Positions 53,203 to 61,998 of a DNA stretch of 64,000 bases are shown piece after piece. The DNA comes from Mesorhizobium sp. DCY119. Lineage in GTDB: Bacteria > Pseudomonadota > Alphaproteobacteria > Rhizobiales > Rhizobiaceae. Within the stretch, counting starts at the first letter, position 1, and each line of letters starts with the position of its first letter. The position numbers and the translations under genes were made by a program. The stretch spans positions 3,224,501-3,288,500 of the forward strand of contig NZ_CP031834.1 in assembly GCF_003590645.1 (NCBI RefSeq). The letters are read 5' to 3'. The notes beneath the pieces were generated by a model that saw nothing but the letters and a program-made list of their open reading frames with translations, was not told the DNA's origin and made no database searches.

Positions 53203-56200
53203 ATGTTCATATTGCGCCTCCTCTGGGCTGTCCTGACTTCGCGCTGGCTCTGGACCCTGATCGGCCTGTCGCTGCTGTCGCTGCTGATCTGGGTGTTCGG
53301 CCCGATCGTCAGCATCGGCGACAGTGCGCCTTTCGCGTCTGAGACCGTGCGGATGGCGCTGATCGCGCTGCTGGTGATCCTGTGGCTCGTCTGGCTGATC
53401 CTCGCCCAGCGCCGCGCCATCCGCGCCAACCGCCTGTTCGTGGCCGAGATCGCCGCCCCGGTGGAAAAGCCGCTCAGTGCCGGAGACCAAAGCGTCGCTG
53501 CGGTCGGGGCTAAATTCCAGGACATCATGAACGAGCTGAAGCGGCGCAAGCTCGGTGGGCGCAAGTTCCTGCGCGAAATGCCGTGGTATGTCATCATCGG
53601 CCCGCCTGCGACCGGCAAGACCACGGCGCTGCGCCAATCCGGGCTGAACTTCCCGATCGACCTGACCGACGATCTGCAAGGCGTTGGCGGCACGCGCAAT
53701 TGCGACTGGTTCTTTGCCGAGAACTCGGTGCTGATCGACACCGCCGGCCGCTATGTCCAGCAGGAAAGCCAGCCCGATGTCGATGCCACCGAATGGCTCG
53801 GCTTCCTCGACCTCCTGAAGAAGCATCGCGGGCAGCGCGCGCTGAACGGCGTCATACTGGCGCTTTCGGTCGATGCGCTCTCGGAGGACGATGCGGCGCT
53901 GAAGGCGCATGGACGCAAGCTACGCAAGCGGCTGATGGAATTGCAGGAGCGGCTGCAAATCCGCCTGCCGGTCTACCTGATGCTGACCAAGGCGGACCTC
54001 ATCAAAGGTTTTGAGGCCTTCTTCGGCGGCATGTCGACCGCCGACCGTGAGCAGGTCTGGGGTGCGACCTTCGCACCCGGCGTGCGCGTCGATGGCAACG
54101 AGGTGGCCAAGGAACTCTCGGCGCTTTCGACCGAGCTCGAACGCCGCATGATCCCGCGCATGGAAAGCGAGGAAAGCTTAGCCGTGCGTGCCGAAATATT
54201 CCGCTTTCCGGCACAGGTGGAAAGCCTGTCGGAGCCGATCCGCGTGCTTGTCGAGACCATCTTTGGCGAAAGCCGCTACGAGGACAGCGCCTGGCTGCGC
54301 GGCATCTACTTTACCTCGGCCACCCAGGAAGGCGCGCCGATCGACCGGCTGACGGCAGCGCTGACATCCTCGTTTGGCCTGCCTGCGCCGAGAATGGCGC
54401 AAGCTCAGCGTATCGACCGACGCAGTTTTTTCCTGAAGAACCTGCTGACCGAAGTGATCTTCAAGGAGGCCGGGCTCGGTATATTCGATCCGGCGGCGAT
54501 AAGGCGGCGCGCCTGGATATGGCGCGGAGCAGCGGCCGCTGCGACGGCAGCCGTGTTGATCGCCGGGGCCTTTTCCATATTCTCCTATCGCAACAACAGC
54601 GTGGCGATTGCCGCTCAGGCAAACCAGCTCGAAGGACTGCAACCGCTGTTGACCCAGATTGCGACGCAGCCGGCACCTGTGGACCCTCTCGATCTGAACG
54701 ACGCGCTCACGGCAGTGAACCGGGTCGCCGATGCGCGAACCGCTGTGCCCGGCGGCGTGCAGGAACTGATCGGACCAACGGCGGCCGTAGAACTCACCCG
54801 CGCCCAGACCGACGCCTATGATCATACGCTGCAGAACATCCTCGAACCGCGCATGGTGGCGTTGCTCGAGGCGACGATGTGGCGGCAGATCCGCGATCCG
54901 GAATTCCAGCTCGGGGCGCTGAAGACCTACCGCATGATGACCGGCCTGGCGCAGATGGATACCGACTTCGCGCAGCAATGGTGGGTGGAGCAGCTGCCGA
55001 AATTCGCGCCCATACCGCCCTTCCCCAACCAACCCGCTGCCGACCACCAGGTCGCGGCGATCGCCGCCATGGCAACCCAGGACAGCTACATCAAGCCCGA
55101 CGACGCGCTGGTGGGTGAATCGCTGAAGAGCATCTGCTCGATCTCGCTGCCGCAGCGCGCCTACAACGCACTGCTGGCCGATCCGGCCGTCACGTCGCTG
55201 AAGGACTGGATACCGGCCAACTTTGCCGGCCCCAACGGCGCCAAGGTGTTCACCCGCCGTTCGGACAAGACGCTGCGCATCGGCCTGCCCGGCGTCTTCA
55301 CCTATGCCGGCTTCCACGATGTGGTGTTGGACCGGCTGCAGGATACGGCAGCACAGGCCGCACTCGACCGAGCGGTGTTTGCCGGCGGCTGCACCGAAAA
55401 CTCCGAAACCTCGGTGGCCGCACTCTCGGAGGATATTCTCAAGCTCTATTATGAGGATTTCATCGCCAAATGGGACGGCCTGCTGCGCGACATCCGGCTT
55501 TCGCCCCTGCCCGATCTCCAGACCGCCAACGACAATCTCAAGGATCTTTCCAGCGCCGATTCCGCCCTGCGCCGCCTGCTCAACGCGGTCGTGCGCGAGA
55601 CCGAGCTTAACCGGCCCGACGATGATGGCGGCCCGGCTGTTCCGCCCAAAGGTGCATCGAAAATCCTCTCCAAGCTGGGCAAGATCGGCAAGCTCGCCTC
55701 CAGCGGGGCAAAGCTGCTGCCCAGCCTCGGGGCGTCGTCCAAGGTGGACATAACCGGCGGCCCGGTGGCCGAGCATTTCAAGCCGCTGAAGGGCGCGGTC
55801 GCAGAAGTCGACGGCAAGCCGCCGGCACTGGATGCGGCGACCGCGGCGATGACCGCACTTTCCAACGTGCTGCAGACCATCACCGCCAGCCCCAACCCGC
55901 AGGACGCCGTCAAGAAGCAAGGTGGGCTGGCCGAACTGACCGGCGCGGTGGCCAAGCAGGCGATGATACTGCCGCCACCCGTCGACGAATGGCTGTCGGG
56001 CATCGCCAGCGACACCACCGGCCTGACCGAAAAGGCGGTGACCTCCGAGCTCAACGCCATCTGGCGCGCTGACGTCATGCCTTTCTGCCAGGCAGCGCTC
56101 ACCAACCGCTACCCGTTCGACCCCGCGAGCACGATCGACGTCAATGTTGCCGACTTCCAGCGCCTGTTCGCCCCCGGCGGGCTGATCGACGCCTTCATCA

Positions 56201-56733
56201 ACACGCATCTCGTCAGCTATGTCGACACCACCGCCAAGCCGTGGAAGTGGCGTGCCGATTTCGGTCTCGATGCCTCCGCGCTCGCCGCTTTCGAACAGGC
56301 GCGACATATCCGCGACGACCTGTTTCCCGGAGGCACAGGGCCGGTGATGAATTTTACGCTGGAGCCCAAGGACCTGTCGCCGACGGTGATGCGCGTGACG
56401 CTGAATGTCGACGGGCAGAGCCTGATCTACTTCAACAACGCCACGCGCCCGCAGCCGATGACGTGGCCGGGCAAGGACGGCACCGGCGTGATTACGCTCG
56501 CCTTCCAGCCGATGGACGGTTCACCCGAAATCATGGTGAGCGAAACCGGCGCCTGGGCGTGGCTGAGAATGCTGCGCGGCGGCCAGTTCAGCCCCACCGG
56601 CCTGCCGGAAGCCTACAAGCTTCGGCTCACCACCCACGGCTTTTACGCCGACTTCGAGCTCAAGGCGGCAAGTGTCGAGAATCCCTACAATCTTCAGATG
56701 TTCGCGAGGTTCACATGCCCGACGAAGATCTGA
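53203..56733 (+). CDS. tssM: Type VI secretion membrane protein TssM (IcmF)
   Basis: 1176-residue inner-membrane scaffold. Two helices at the start (LLWAVLTSRWLWTLIGLSLL, MALIALLVILWLVWLIL) precede the IcmF ATP-binding domain with Walker A GPPATGKTTAL near residue 133. A third helix near 440 leads into a large periplasmic domain that ends in the TssM C-terminal fold (residues 1050-1176). An intact Walker A suggests NTP binding. It overlaps the tagF start by 19 bp. Confidence 0.96.
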   Translation: MFILRLLWAVLTSRWLWTLIGLSLLSLLIWVFGPIVSIGDSAPFASETVRMALIALLVILWLVWLILAQRRAIRANRLFVAEIAAPVEKPLSAGDQSVAAVGAKFQDIMNELKRRKLGGRKFLREMPWYVIIGPPATGKTTALRQSGLNFPIDLTDDLQGVGGTRNCDWFFAENSVLIDTAGRYVQQESQPDVDATEWLGFLDLLKKHRGQRALNGVILALSVDALSEDDAALKAHGRKLRKRLMELQERLQIRLPVYLMLTKADLIKGFEAFFGGMSTADREQVWGATFAPGVRVDGNEVAKELSALSTELERRMIPRMESEESLAVRAEIFRFPAQVESLSEPIRVLVETIFGESRYEDSAWLRGIYFTSATQEGAPIDRLTAALTSSFGLPAPRMAQAQRIDRRSFFLKNLLTEVIFKEAGLGIFDPAAIRRRAWIWRGAAAAATAAVLIAGAFSIFSYRNNSVAIAAQANQLEGLQPLLTQIATQPAPVDPLDLNDALTAVNRVADARTAVPGGVQELIGPTAAVELTRAQTDAYDHTLQNILEPRMVALLEATMWRQIRDPEFQLGALKTYRMMTGLAQMDTDFAQQWWVEQLPKFAPIPPFPNQPAADHQVAAIAAMATQDSYIKPDDALVGESLKSICSISLPQRAYNALLADPAVTSLKDWIPANFAGPNGAKVFTRRSDKTLRIGLPGVFTYAGFHDVVLDRLQDTAAQAALDRAVFAGGCTENSETSVAALSEDILKLYYEDFIAKWDGLLRDIRLSPLPDLQTANDNLKDLSSADSALRRLLNAVVRETELNRPDDDGGPAVPPKGASKILSKLGKIGKLASSGAKLLPSLGASSKVDITGGPVAEHFKPLKGAVAEVDGKPPALDAATAAMTALSNVLQTITASPNPQDAVKKQGGLAELTGAVAKQAMILPPPVDEWLSGIASDTTGLTEKAVTSELNAIWRADVMPFCQAALTNRYPFDPASTIDVNVADFQRLFAPGGLIDAFINTHLVSYVDTTAKPWKWRADFGLDASALAAFEQARHIRDDLFPGGTGPVMNFTLEPKDLSPTVMRVTLNVDGQSLIYFNNATRPQPMTWPGKDGTGVITLAFQPMDGSPEIMVSETGAWAWLRMLRGGQFSPTGLPEAYKLRLTTHGFYADFELKAASVENPYNLQMFARFTCPTKI

Positions 56734-57248
56734 TCCTTCCGGGCTATTTCGGCAAGCTGCCGACCGCCGGCGACTTCGTCACCGGGGGGCTCGCGAGCGG
56801 CTTCGTTCAGCCCTGGGATCGCTGGCTATCCCGGCATCTGGCAAGGCACTTCGAGCCGCCGCATCCGCCGTTGCGGTTTCTGCTTGGCCCGGACGCCTTC
56901 GGGCCGATGGCCGGGGTCGTGATGCCGAGCACCGACCGTATCAGCCGCCGCTTTCCGCTGACGCTTGCAGCAGCCGTGCCGGAAGCTATCACCGGCATGA
57001 CGATTGCCGCCGAAGACTGGTTCGAGGCACTCGAAGAAATCGGAGACCTGGCACGAAGCGGCAAGATCGATGCCAATGCGCTCGCGGCAAATCTGGCGAC
57101 CCTGCCCTTCCCGGCGGCGACTGCTGAAGGCGAGCCGGTTCGGCGCATGGCATTCTGGAAGCCGTCGTCAGACCTCATCGACGTCGACCCCGAGGCTCCG
57201 CGCGCGGCACTCGATTATCTGCTGGCCGAATGCCGGGAGGCCGGCTGA
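56715..57248 (+). CDS. tagF: Type VI secretion system-associated protein TagF (ImpM)
   Basis: 177-residue T6SS repressor. Family features: GYFGKLPTAGDFVTGGL at the start, FLLGPDAFGPMAGVVMPSTDRISRRFPLTLAA, then AEDWFEALEEIGDLA. In Pseudomonas and Agrobacterium TagF inhibits assembly post-translationally, in the latter with a TagH/PpkA system. Here no PppA is fused or adjacent. Confidence 0.93.
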   Translation: MPDEDLILPGYFGKLPTAGDFVTGGLASGFVQPWDRWLSRHLARHFEPPHPPLRFLLGPDAFGPMAGVVMPSTDRISRRFPLTLAAAVPEAITGMTIAAEDWFEALEEIGDLARSGKIDANALAANLATLPFPAATAEGEPVRRMAFWKPSSDLIDVDPEAPRAALDYLLAECREAG

Positions 57249-58345
57249 TGCAGGTATGGAACCAGAAGGGCTATCCGCACGAATTCACGATGGGGATGGA
57301 CAAGGCCGGACACGAATACATCGTCATCGTGGTGAAGGGTACATTCGACTTTCCCAGCACACCGGGCGGCCCGGTGCGCAAGTCGGCCGAACAGGTGCCG
57401 CTGGTCATGGCCGACACGCAGACCGGCGAGCCCGGTTATTCGGCCACTCTGTGGGAAACCGATTTCGCCTTCCGCAAACCGCGATGCGACGTGGTTGCCA
57501 ATGGCTGCGCATATGCTCCGGGCGGGCGCCCTGCCGAGCGTGTGCCGGTCGGGATCAAAGTCGGGAACTGGTCGAAGCTGTTCGAGGTCGTCGGCCACCG
57601 CGAATGGCGCGCGATCGGCGCTGTGTTTACCTCCACCGCGCCACGGCCTTTCCTCAAGATGCCGATCACCTACGACAATGCCTGGGGCGGCGTCGACAGG
57701 CTCAATCCCGAAGAACAGCTTCCCGGGGCCTATCTGCGCAACCCCGTTGGCGTCGGCTGGGCGCAGACGAAAAATCAACGTTTCATTCCAGGGCTTCGAC
57801 TGCCCAACACGCAGGCTGTCGGCGAGGAGATCCGCTCGCCCTTTGGCGATTATTCGCCGATGAGTTTCGGCCCGATGGGGCGCGGCTGGCCCGGCCGCAT
57901 CGAATATGGCGGCACCTACGATCAGAACTGGATCGACAACATCTTCCCGTTCCTGCCGCCGGATTTCGATGATCGCTATTATCAGATAGCGCCGGCTGAC
58001 CAGCAGATCGACATGCCGCGCGGCGGCGAAGAGGTGCAACTGGTCAATCTGACGCCAGAGGGCCGCGTAAGCTTTCGCCTGCCTCCAACGGCGCTGCCGA
58101 TGACGCTGTTCAAGGGCCGCGCCAAAACTTTCGAGGGCAATGTCTATCCCGACACAATCCTGTTCGATCCGGACAACCGGCGTTTCTCCCTGATCTGGAG
58201 AGTATCGCAGCGCATTCACCGCACCATTCTTGATTTTTCGGAATGTTGGGTTGGCCCACCCACGGAATCGATGCTGAGAGCGCGTGCGATGGGGCGCCGT
58301 TACATTCGCGCGCAGGCAGGGGCACAGAAGGAGGAAGACGCTTGA
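57248..58345 (+). CDS. DUF2169 domain T6SS-associated protein
   Basis: 365-residue protein that in many proteobacteria lies beside DUF4150 effectors and PAAR-like proteins. Recognisable DUF2169 text includes KGTFDFP, AQVPLVMADTQTG-like (EQVPLVMADTQTG), CDVVANGCAYAPGGRPAERVPVG, and YDNAWGG. It is thought to be a loading adaptor. It is coupled to tagF (TGATG overlap) and to the next gene (TTGA overlap). Confidence 0.85.
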   Translation: MQVWNQKGYPHEFTMGMDKAGHEYIVIVVKGTFDFPSTPGGPVRKSAEQVPLVMADTQTGEPGYSATLWETDFAFRKPRCDVVANGCAYAPGGRPAERVPVGIKVGNWSKLFEVVGHREWRAIGAVFTSTAPRPFLKMPITYDNAWGGVDRLNPEEQLPGAYLRNPVGVGWAQTKNQRFIPGLRLPNTQAVGEEIRSPFGDYSPMSFGPMGRGWPGRIEYGGTYDQNWIDNIFPFLPPDFDDRYYQIAPADQQIDMPRGGEEVQLVNLTPEGRVSFRLPPTALPMTLFKGRAKTFEGNVYPDTILFDPDNRRFSLIWRVSQRIHRTILDFSECWVGPPTESMLRARAMGRRYIRAQAGAQKEEDA

Positions 58346-59358
58346 GCGCTTCCCTCGATATCGTCTCGATTGGCATGGTGACCGCAGTCGGCCTCGATGC
58401 GCCGTCCTCATGTGCCGCGATGCGGGCGCGGCTGGACGGTTTCCAGGAAACGCGCTTTATCGGCCCCGCCGGAGAGTGGCTGATCGGAGCACCCGTGCCG
58501 CTGCCGCGTAACTGGATTGGAGAGAAACGTCTCGCGCATATGGCGGCGGGCGCGATTTGTGAGGCTTTTGAAAAAGTTCCTGAGGCGCGTGGCCAGACGG
58601 CATTGATTCTGTGCCTGGCCGAGGAAGATCGGCCAGGACGTCCGGTGCTTGATGCTTCACGCCTGCTGCGCAGCATAGCCGAGATCGTCGAAGTCGAGCC
58701 GCATGCGCCATCGCGTATCGTGGCGCACGGCCGTCCTTCCGGACATGTAGCGCTCGACCAGGCGCGGAAGCTCCTCGCCTCGGGCGAGACGCCTTATGTC
58801 ATGATCGCGGGAGTGGACAGTTACCTGACCACGAACACGGTTTCTCATTATGTTGGACAGTCCAGACTGCTCAATCAGAGCAATCCGAACGGGTTCATAC
58901 CTGGAGAAGCGGCAGCCGCCGTTTTATGCTCGCGTAGTACGAGCGGTGGTTTTAGGCTTGGGGGACTAGGGCTTTCCCGGGAAACGGCGTCAATCTACAA
59001 CAAACAAGACCTGCCCTTGCGTGGCGATGGTCTTGCCGAAGCCTACAAGGCAGCACTGCAGCAGACAGATCTCGGTGCTATCGGATATCGCATCTCCGAC
59101 CTGATTGGAGAGCAATATTGGTTCAAGCAGAACGCCCTTGCAGTATTGCGCGTCCAGCGGGTCCGCAACGAGTTCCAGGACATTTGGTCGCCAAGCGAAT
59201 CTCTGGGGAATGTTGGCGCGGCGGTTGTACCGGTCATGCTGGGGATTGCACATACAGCGGCATTGAAGGGTTACGCTGCGGGCAACCCTGTCCTCGTTGA
59301 TGCTTCGAATGACTCAGGCGCCTGCGGAGCGGCGGTTTTCCTGGCAAGAGCTGCCTGA
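58342..59358 (+). CDS. Beta-ketoacyl synthase-like protein without catalytic residues, T6SS module
   Basis: 338-residue thiolase-fold protein resembling KAS I/II in outline (VTAVGLDAPSSCAAMRA start, GFIPGEAAAAVLC, and SLGNVGAAVVPVMLG). The nucleophile region reads HGRPSGHVALDQARKLL (from about residue 128) with no Cys at the elbow, and neither catalytic His is present (no HGT; GN in place of GH). It should not condense acyl-ACP. TTG start at 58342 with GGAGG upstream, overlapping the preceding stop. Between DUF2169 and a DUF4150 effector it may be an effector chaperone or adaptor. Confidence 0.8.
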   Translation: MSASLDIVSIGMVTAVGLDAPSSCAAMRARLDGFQETRFIGPAGEWLIGAPVPLPRNWIGEKRLAHMAAGAICEAFEKVPEARGQTALILCLAEEDRPGRPVLDASRLLRSIAEIVEVEPHAPSRIVAHGRPSGHVALDQARKLLASGETPYVMIAGVDSYLTTNTVSHYVGQSRLLNQSNPNGFIPGEAAAAVLCSRSTSGGFRLGGLGLSRETASIYNKQDLPLRGDGLAEAYKAALQQTDLGAIGYRISDLIGEQYWFKQNALAVLRVQRVRNEFQDIWSPSESLGNVGAAVVPVMLGIAHTAALKGYAAGNPVLVDASNDSGACGAAVFLARAA

Positions 59359-60365
59359 TGTCTGGCGTTTTCGCAAATGGCCTCGAGATTTCGGGCAAAG
59401 CCGTCGGGGCCAAGACAATAGCGGCTCTTCCTGATGTGTGCTTCACGCCGCCTGAAAATCCAGCCACTCCACCCGGTGTTCCGATCCCCTATCCCAGTTT
59501 CGGCTTTGCCTCCGACACAGAACAAGGAACCGGGACGGTCACGATCGGCGGCAAGACGGTCAACATCAAGAACAAGTCGGACTTGACCAAAACCAGCGGT
59601 ACGGAAGCTGGCTGCGCTGCCAAGAAGGGTGTCGTCACCTCAAAGAACACCGGTAAGGAATTCTTCAAATCGTGGTCACCAGACGTGAAATTCGACGGCG
59701 AGCCGGTTATCCGCATGAGCGATCTTGCCACCAACAATCACGCGTCTGACCCACCCAATGCCCCTCCATGGCCACATATTGCAGGGGTCAACCCGGCAAC
59801 CGCGTCGTGTGCTGAGATTTTAGGTGCTCTCAATCTTCGGCTTCATCGGCACGAGGACAGCCCTTGTGAGCCGGAAGACCGCCTTGGCAAAACAAACAAG
59901 GATACATTCGAGCAATCCGACCACATTGTCCAAACCGCCTGCTTCACTGAGGGACGCGATGGGCCTCCGATACCCACGGCTGGGCCGAAAGCAAAATATG
60001 ACATAAACAAGGCCCCCTGCGTTTGTCTAAAGGACGCCAGCAAGCGCGAGACACAGCACGGCGAAAAGTCGGCCACGCAGCGGCAATCGAAGCGCGATTG
60101 GGTGGCAAAGAAAAAGAACGACGCGTCCTGGCAGCCAACTTACAAGGATGCGCGGGAAGATAATCTCGACGCAATGAAGGACGCCCTTGATCCTCAGATC
60201 AACGATGGTCCGAATGGCGAAGAGCATCCTGCGGTAGGATGCTTGAGAACTGCTTGCGACGACTATTTCAAGGAGGAGTTGGGGATGACGGATGATACGC
60301 CCGTGAAAATCCCTCACAAGTCGTACCCCGCCCCCGCCGTACCCAGTGGCGCCCCGGTAAGCTAG
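59358..60365 (+). CDS. DUF4150 (PAAR-like) effector with C-terminal domain of unknown activity
   Basis: 335 residues. The N-terminal 130 form a DUF4150 PAAR-like tip (KTIAALPDVCFTPPENPATPPGVPIPYPSFGFASDTEQGTGTV, KSWSPDVKFDGEPVIRMSDLATNNH) that would cap VgrG. The C-terminal part (about 150-335) is unrelated: D-H-I-V-Q, C-F-T-E-G, A-P-C-V-C-L and a T-Q-H-G motif recur like a polymorphic toxin domain, but no known class is certain. A 9-bp gap leads to the beta-propeller gene. ATG overlaps the preceding stop. Confidence 0.8.
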   Translation: MSGVFANGLEISGKAVGAKTIAALPDVCFTPPENPATPPGVPIPYPSFGFASDTEQGTGTVTIGGKTVNIKNKSDLTKTSGTEAGCAAKKGVVTSKNTGKEFFKSWSPDVKFDGEPVIRMSDLATNNHASDPPNAPPWPHIAGVNPATASCAEILGALNLRLHRHEDSPCEPEDRLGKTNKDTFEQSDHIVQTACFTEGRDGPPIPTAGPKAKYDINKAPCVCLKDASKRETQHGEKSATQRQSKRDWVAKKKNDASWQPTYKDAREDNLDAMKDALDPQINDGPNGEEHPAVGCLRTACDDYFKEELGMTDDTPVKIPHKSYPAPAVPSGAPVS

Positions 60366-60374
60366 AGGTGATCT

Positions 60375-61226
60375 ATGCCCAAGTTCATTCCCAGTTGCGA
60401 CTGCGCGTCTCCCGAATATGAAAACTCTGTTCTCACGCTTCTCGTTCAAACGGACTCGGAGGACTACTGGTCACGGATAATTCGAATTTCCGGTTTGCGC
60501 GAAACACCGCAGAGCTTAACGCTCACCGTGATTTCGGAAATACACTCTTGGCTCACGAGCTTCTGGAGAAGTCCCGCTGGCGTCCTCCATATCTCGGATG
60601 ACACTGGCGAAGTGCACCAACAAAGCAACGCCGGCTTGGTCTCTCGCACGGTATCAGAACGTGCAATCACATATGTCTGGGGTGTTTCAGACCAAGAGGT
60701 ATATGCCGTCGGCGACGCTGGAATCGTTTACCTATGGAACGGCGCGGATTGGACCGCAGTTTCGGAACCGCTCGGTCAAAAGCTTTTCGGAGTGGTACGC
60801 GCTGCCAACGGAACTCTCTATGCTTGCGGCAATAGAGGCTCCCTCTGGCGCTATGTCGCGCCCACATGGCAGCGCCTCGAACTACCGACCAACCGTCGCC
60901 TGACTTCAGTGCTCGCATTGCCTGACTCAACAATCTGGGTCTGCGGCGAGGCAGGCACGCTTTTTCGGGGCAGCGACGAAGAGTGGGAGGACTTACAGCT
61001 TACAGAAGCTGACCTTCACGGGCTTTGTTATTTCAAGAAAAACATCTACATAGCCGGCAGTACTGTGGGCGTCTATGTGTACAAGGAAGGCGGACTTGAG
61101 CTGATAAAATCAACGGTCATCAGCTACGGCGTCGTGGCGGATGACAAATATTTGGTTAGTTTCGGAGACAAGATCACCATTCGCTATGATGGCGAGACCT
61201 GGGCGGGATATCGTTTCGACAACTAG
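60375..61226 (+). CDS. Beta-propeller protein, probable immunity protein
   Basis: 283 residues with no signal peptide. Four or more blade-like repeats: VYAVGDAGIVYLWNGADW, LYACGNRGSLWRYVAPTW, IWVCGEAGTLFRGSDEEW and IYIAGSTVGVYVYKEGGL. Such propellers occur as immunity proteins next to T6SS and polymorphic toxin effectors. It directly follows the DUF4150 effector gene and has lower GC than the tss genes. Cytosolic location would fit a toxin that acts in the cytoplasm. Its end overlaps the convergent TIGR02270 gene by 4 bp. Confidence 0.68.
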   Translation: MPKFIPSCDCASPEYENSVLTLLVQTDSEDYWSRIIRISGLRETPQSLTLTVISEIHSWLTSFWRSPAGVLHISDDTGEVHQQSNAGLVSRTVSERAITYVWGVSDQEVYAVGDAGIVYLWNGADWTAVSEPLGQKLFGVVRAANGTLYACGNRGSLWRYVAPTWQRLELPTNRRLTSVLALPDSTIWVCGEAGTLFRGSDEEWEDLQLTEADLHGLCYFKKNIYIAGSTVGVYVYKEGGLELIKSTVISYGVVADDKYLVSFGDKITIRYDGETWAGYRFDN

Positions 61227-61561
61227 GGCTTGTTAGCGGCGAGATACTCGCGAACCTGCACCAAATTAAGATTCTCAATGCGCATAGATTTAGCCCTGGG
61301 CTGAAGCATCCGGATGACAAATAGCTCTCCTGCTTCCGGGTACTCTTGGTAGCGTTCGCCTGCTATCCTTAACCCCTCCTCGCCGGCCACCCTCAACCCA
61401 TCCAAATGCGCTTCCAGCCGTTCCACCAGTCGGGCAAGGCGCACCTCATCCATTTCCGGGTTTTCATCCGGATACAGCAACGCACGGTCATAAACCGTCC
61501 ACAGGAATGCCGCCTGTTCAGCATGCTGGCGGACGATCTCTTTGAGGATCGGGGCCGGCAT
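61223..61561 (-). pseudogene. TIGR02270 family protein, truncated to its N-terminal domain
   Basis: 112 residues, beginning as TIGR02270 proteins do (IVRQHAEQAAFLWTVYDRALLYPDENPEMDEVRLARLVERLEAHLDGLRVAGEEGL), a T6SS-associated family of about 400 residues with HEAT-like repeats. The C-terminal repeat part is missing; the ending MLQPRAKSMRIENLNLVQVREYLAANKP is not family-like. It may be a decayed gene or a short real relative. The 4-bp overlap with the propeller gene suggests the truncation arose when the effector cassette was inserted. Confidence 0.6.
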
Positions 61562-61992
61562 CAGTTCAGGTTGATCGAGCCGCCGCGAATGCGGTTGGCG
61601 GCGCTGGCTTGGCTGGTCAGATAGGTACCGCGAATGGTGATGTGACCGTCTTTCTCCATGATGATAGTCGCCTTGCCGCAGCGAAGTTCGATGCGTTCTT
61701 CAGCGACGATCCTGACCGTCTCGCCGTCGCGCACGACATGAGGCGCCGATGATCTGCGCAACGGTTCCACGATTCGACCGACGATCAGCGGTCGGCCTGG
61801 ATCACCTTCCTGGAAGAGCAGCGCCACTTCGGTACCGATCATTGTCGAGGTAAGTTCGGTGAGGCTGCGCGCCGGAATTGCCGTCTCTTCCGGATTGCCG
61901 GGAAAGACGACAAGTGGTGCCTCCCCATCGAAACCGAGGAACACGCCAATAACTACGCCTTCTATACGTTCCAGAACGTCGGTCATCGCCAC
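61561..61992 (-). CDS. DUF6484 domain T6SS-associated protein
   Basis: 143-residue protein. Its features match DUF6484: GVVIGVFLGFDGEAPLVVFPGNPEETAIPARSLTEL, VALLFQEGDPGRPLIVGRI, and a beta-rich C-terminus with KATIIMEKDGHITIRGTYL, like the end of VgrG/gp5 spikes. It lies between vgrG and the truncated TIGR02270 gene and may assist spike assembly or effector mounting. Confidence 0.85.
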   Translation of the reverse strand: MAMTDVLERIEGVVIGVFLGFDGEAPLVVFPGNPEETAIPARSLTELTSTMIGTEVALLFQEGDPGRPLIVGRIVEPLRRSSAPHVVRDGETVRIVAEERIELRCGKATIIMEKDGHITIRGTYLTSQASAANRIRGGSINLN

Positions 61993-61998
61993 ATCCTG

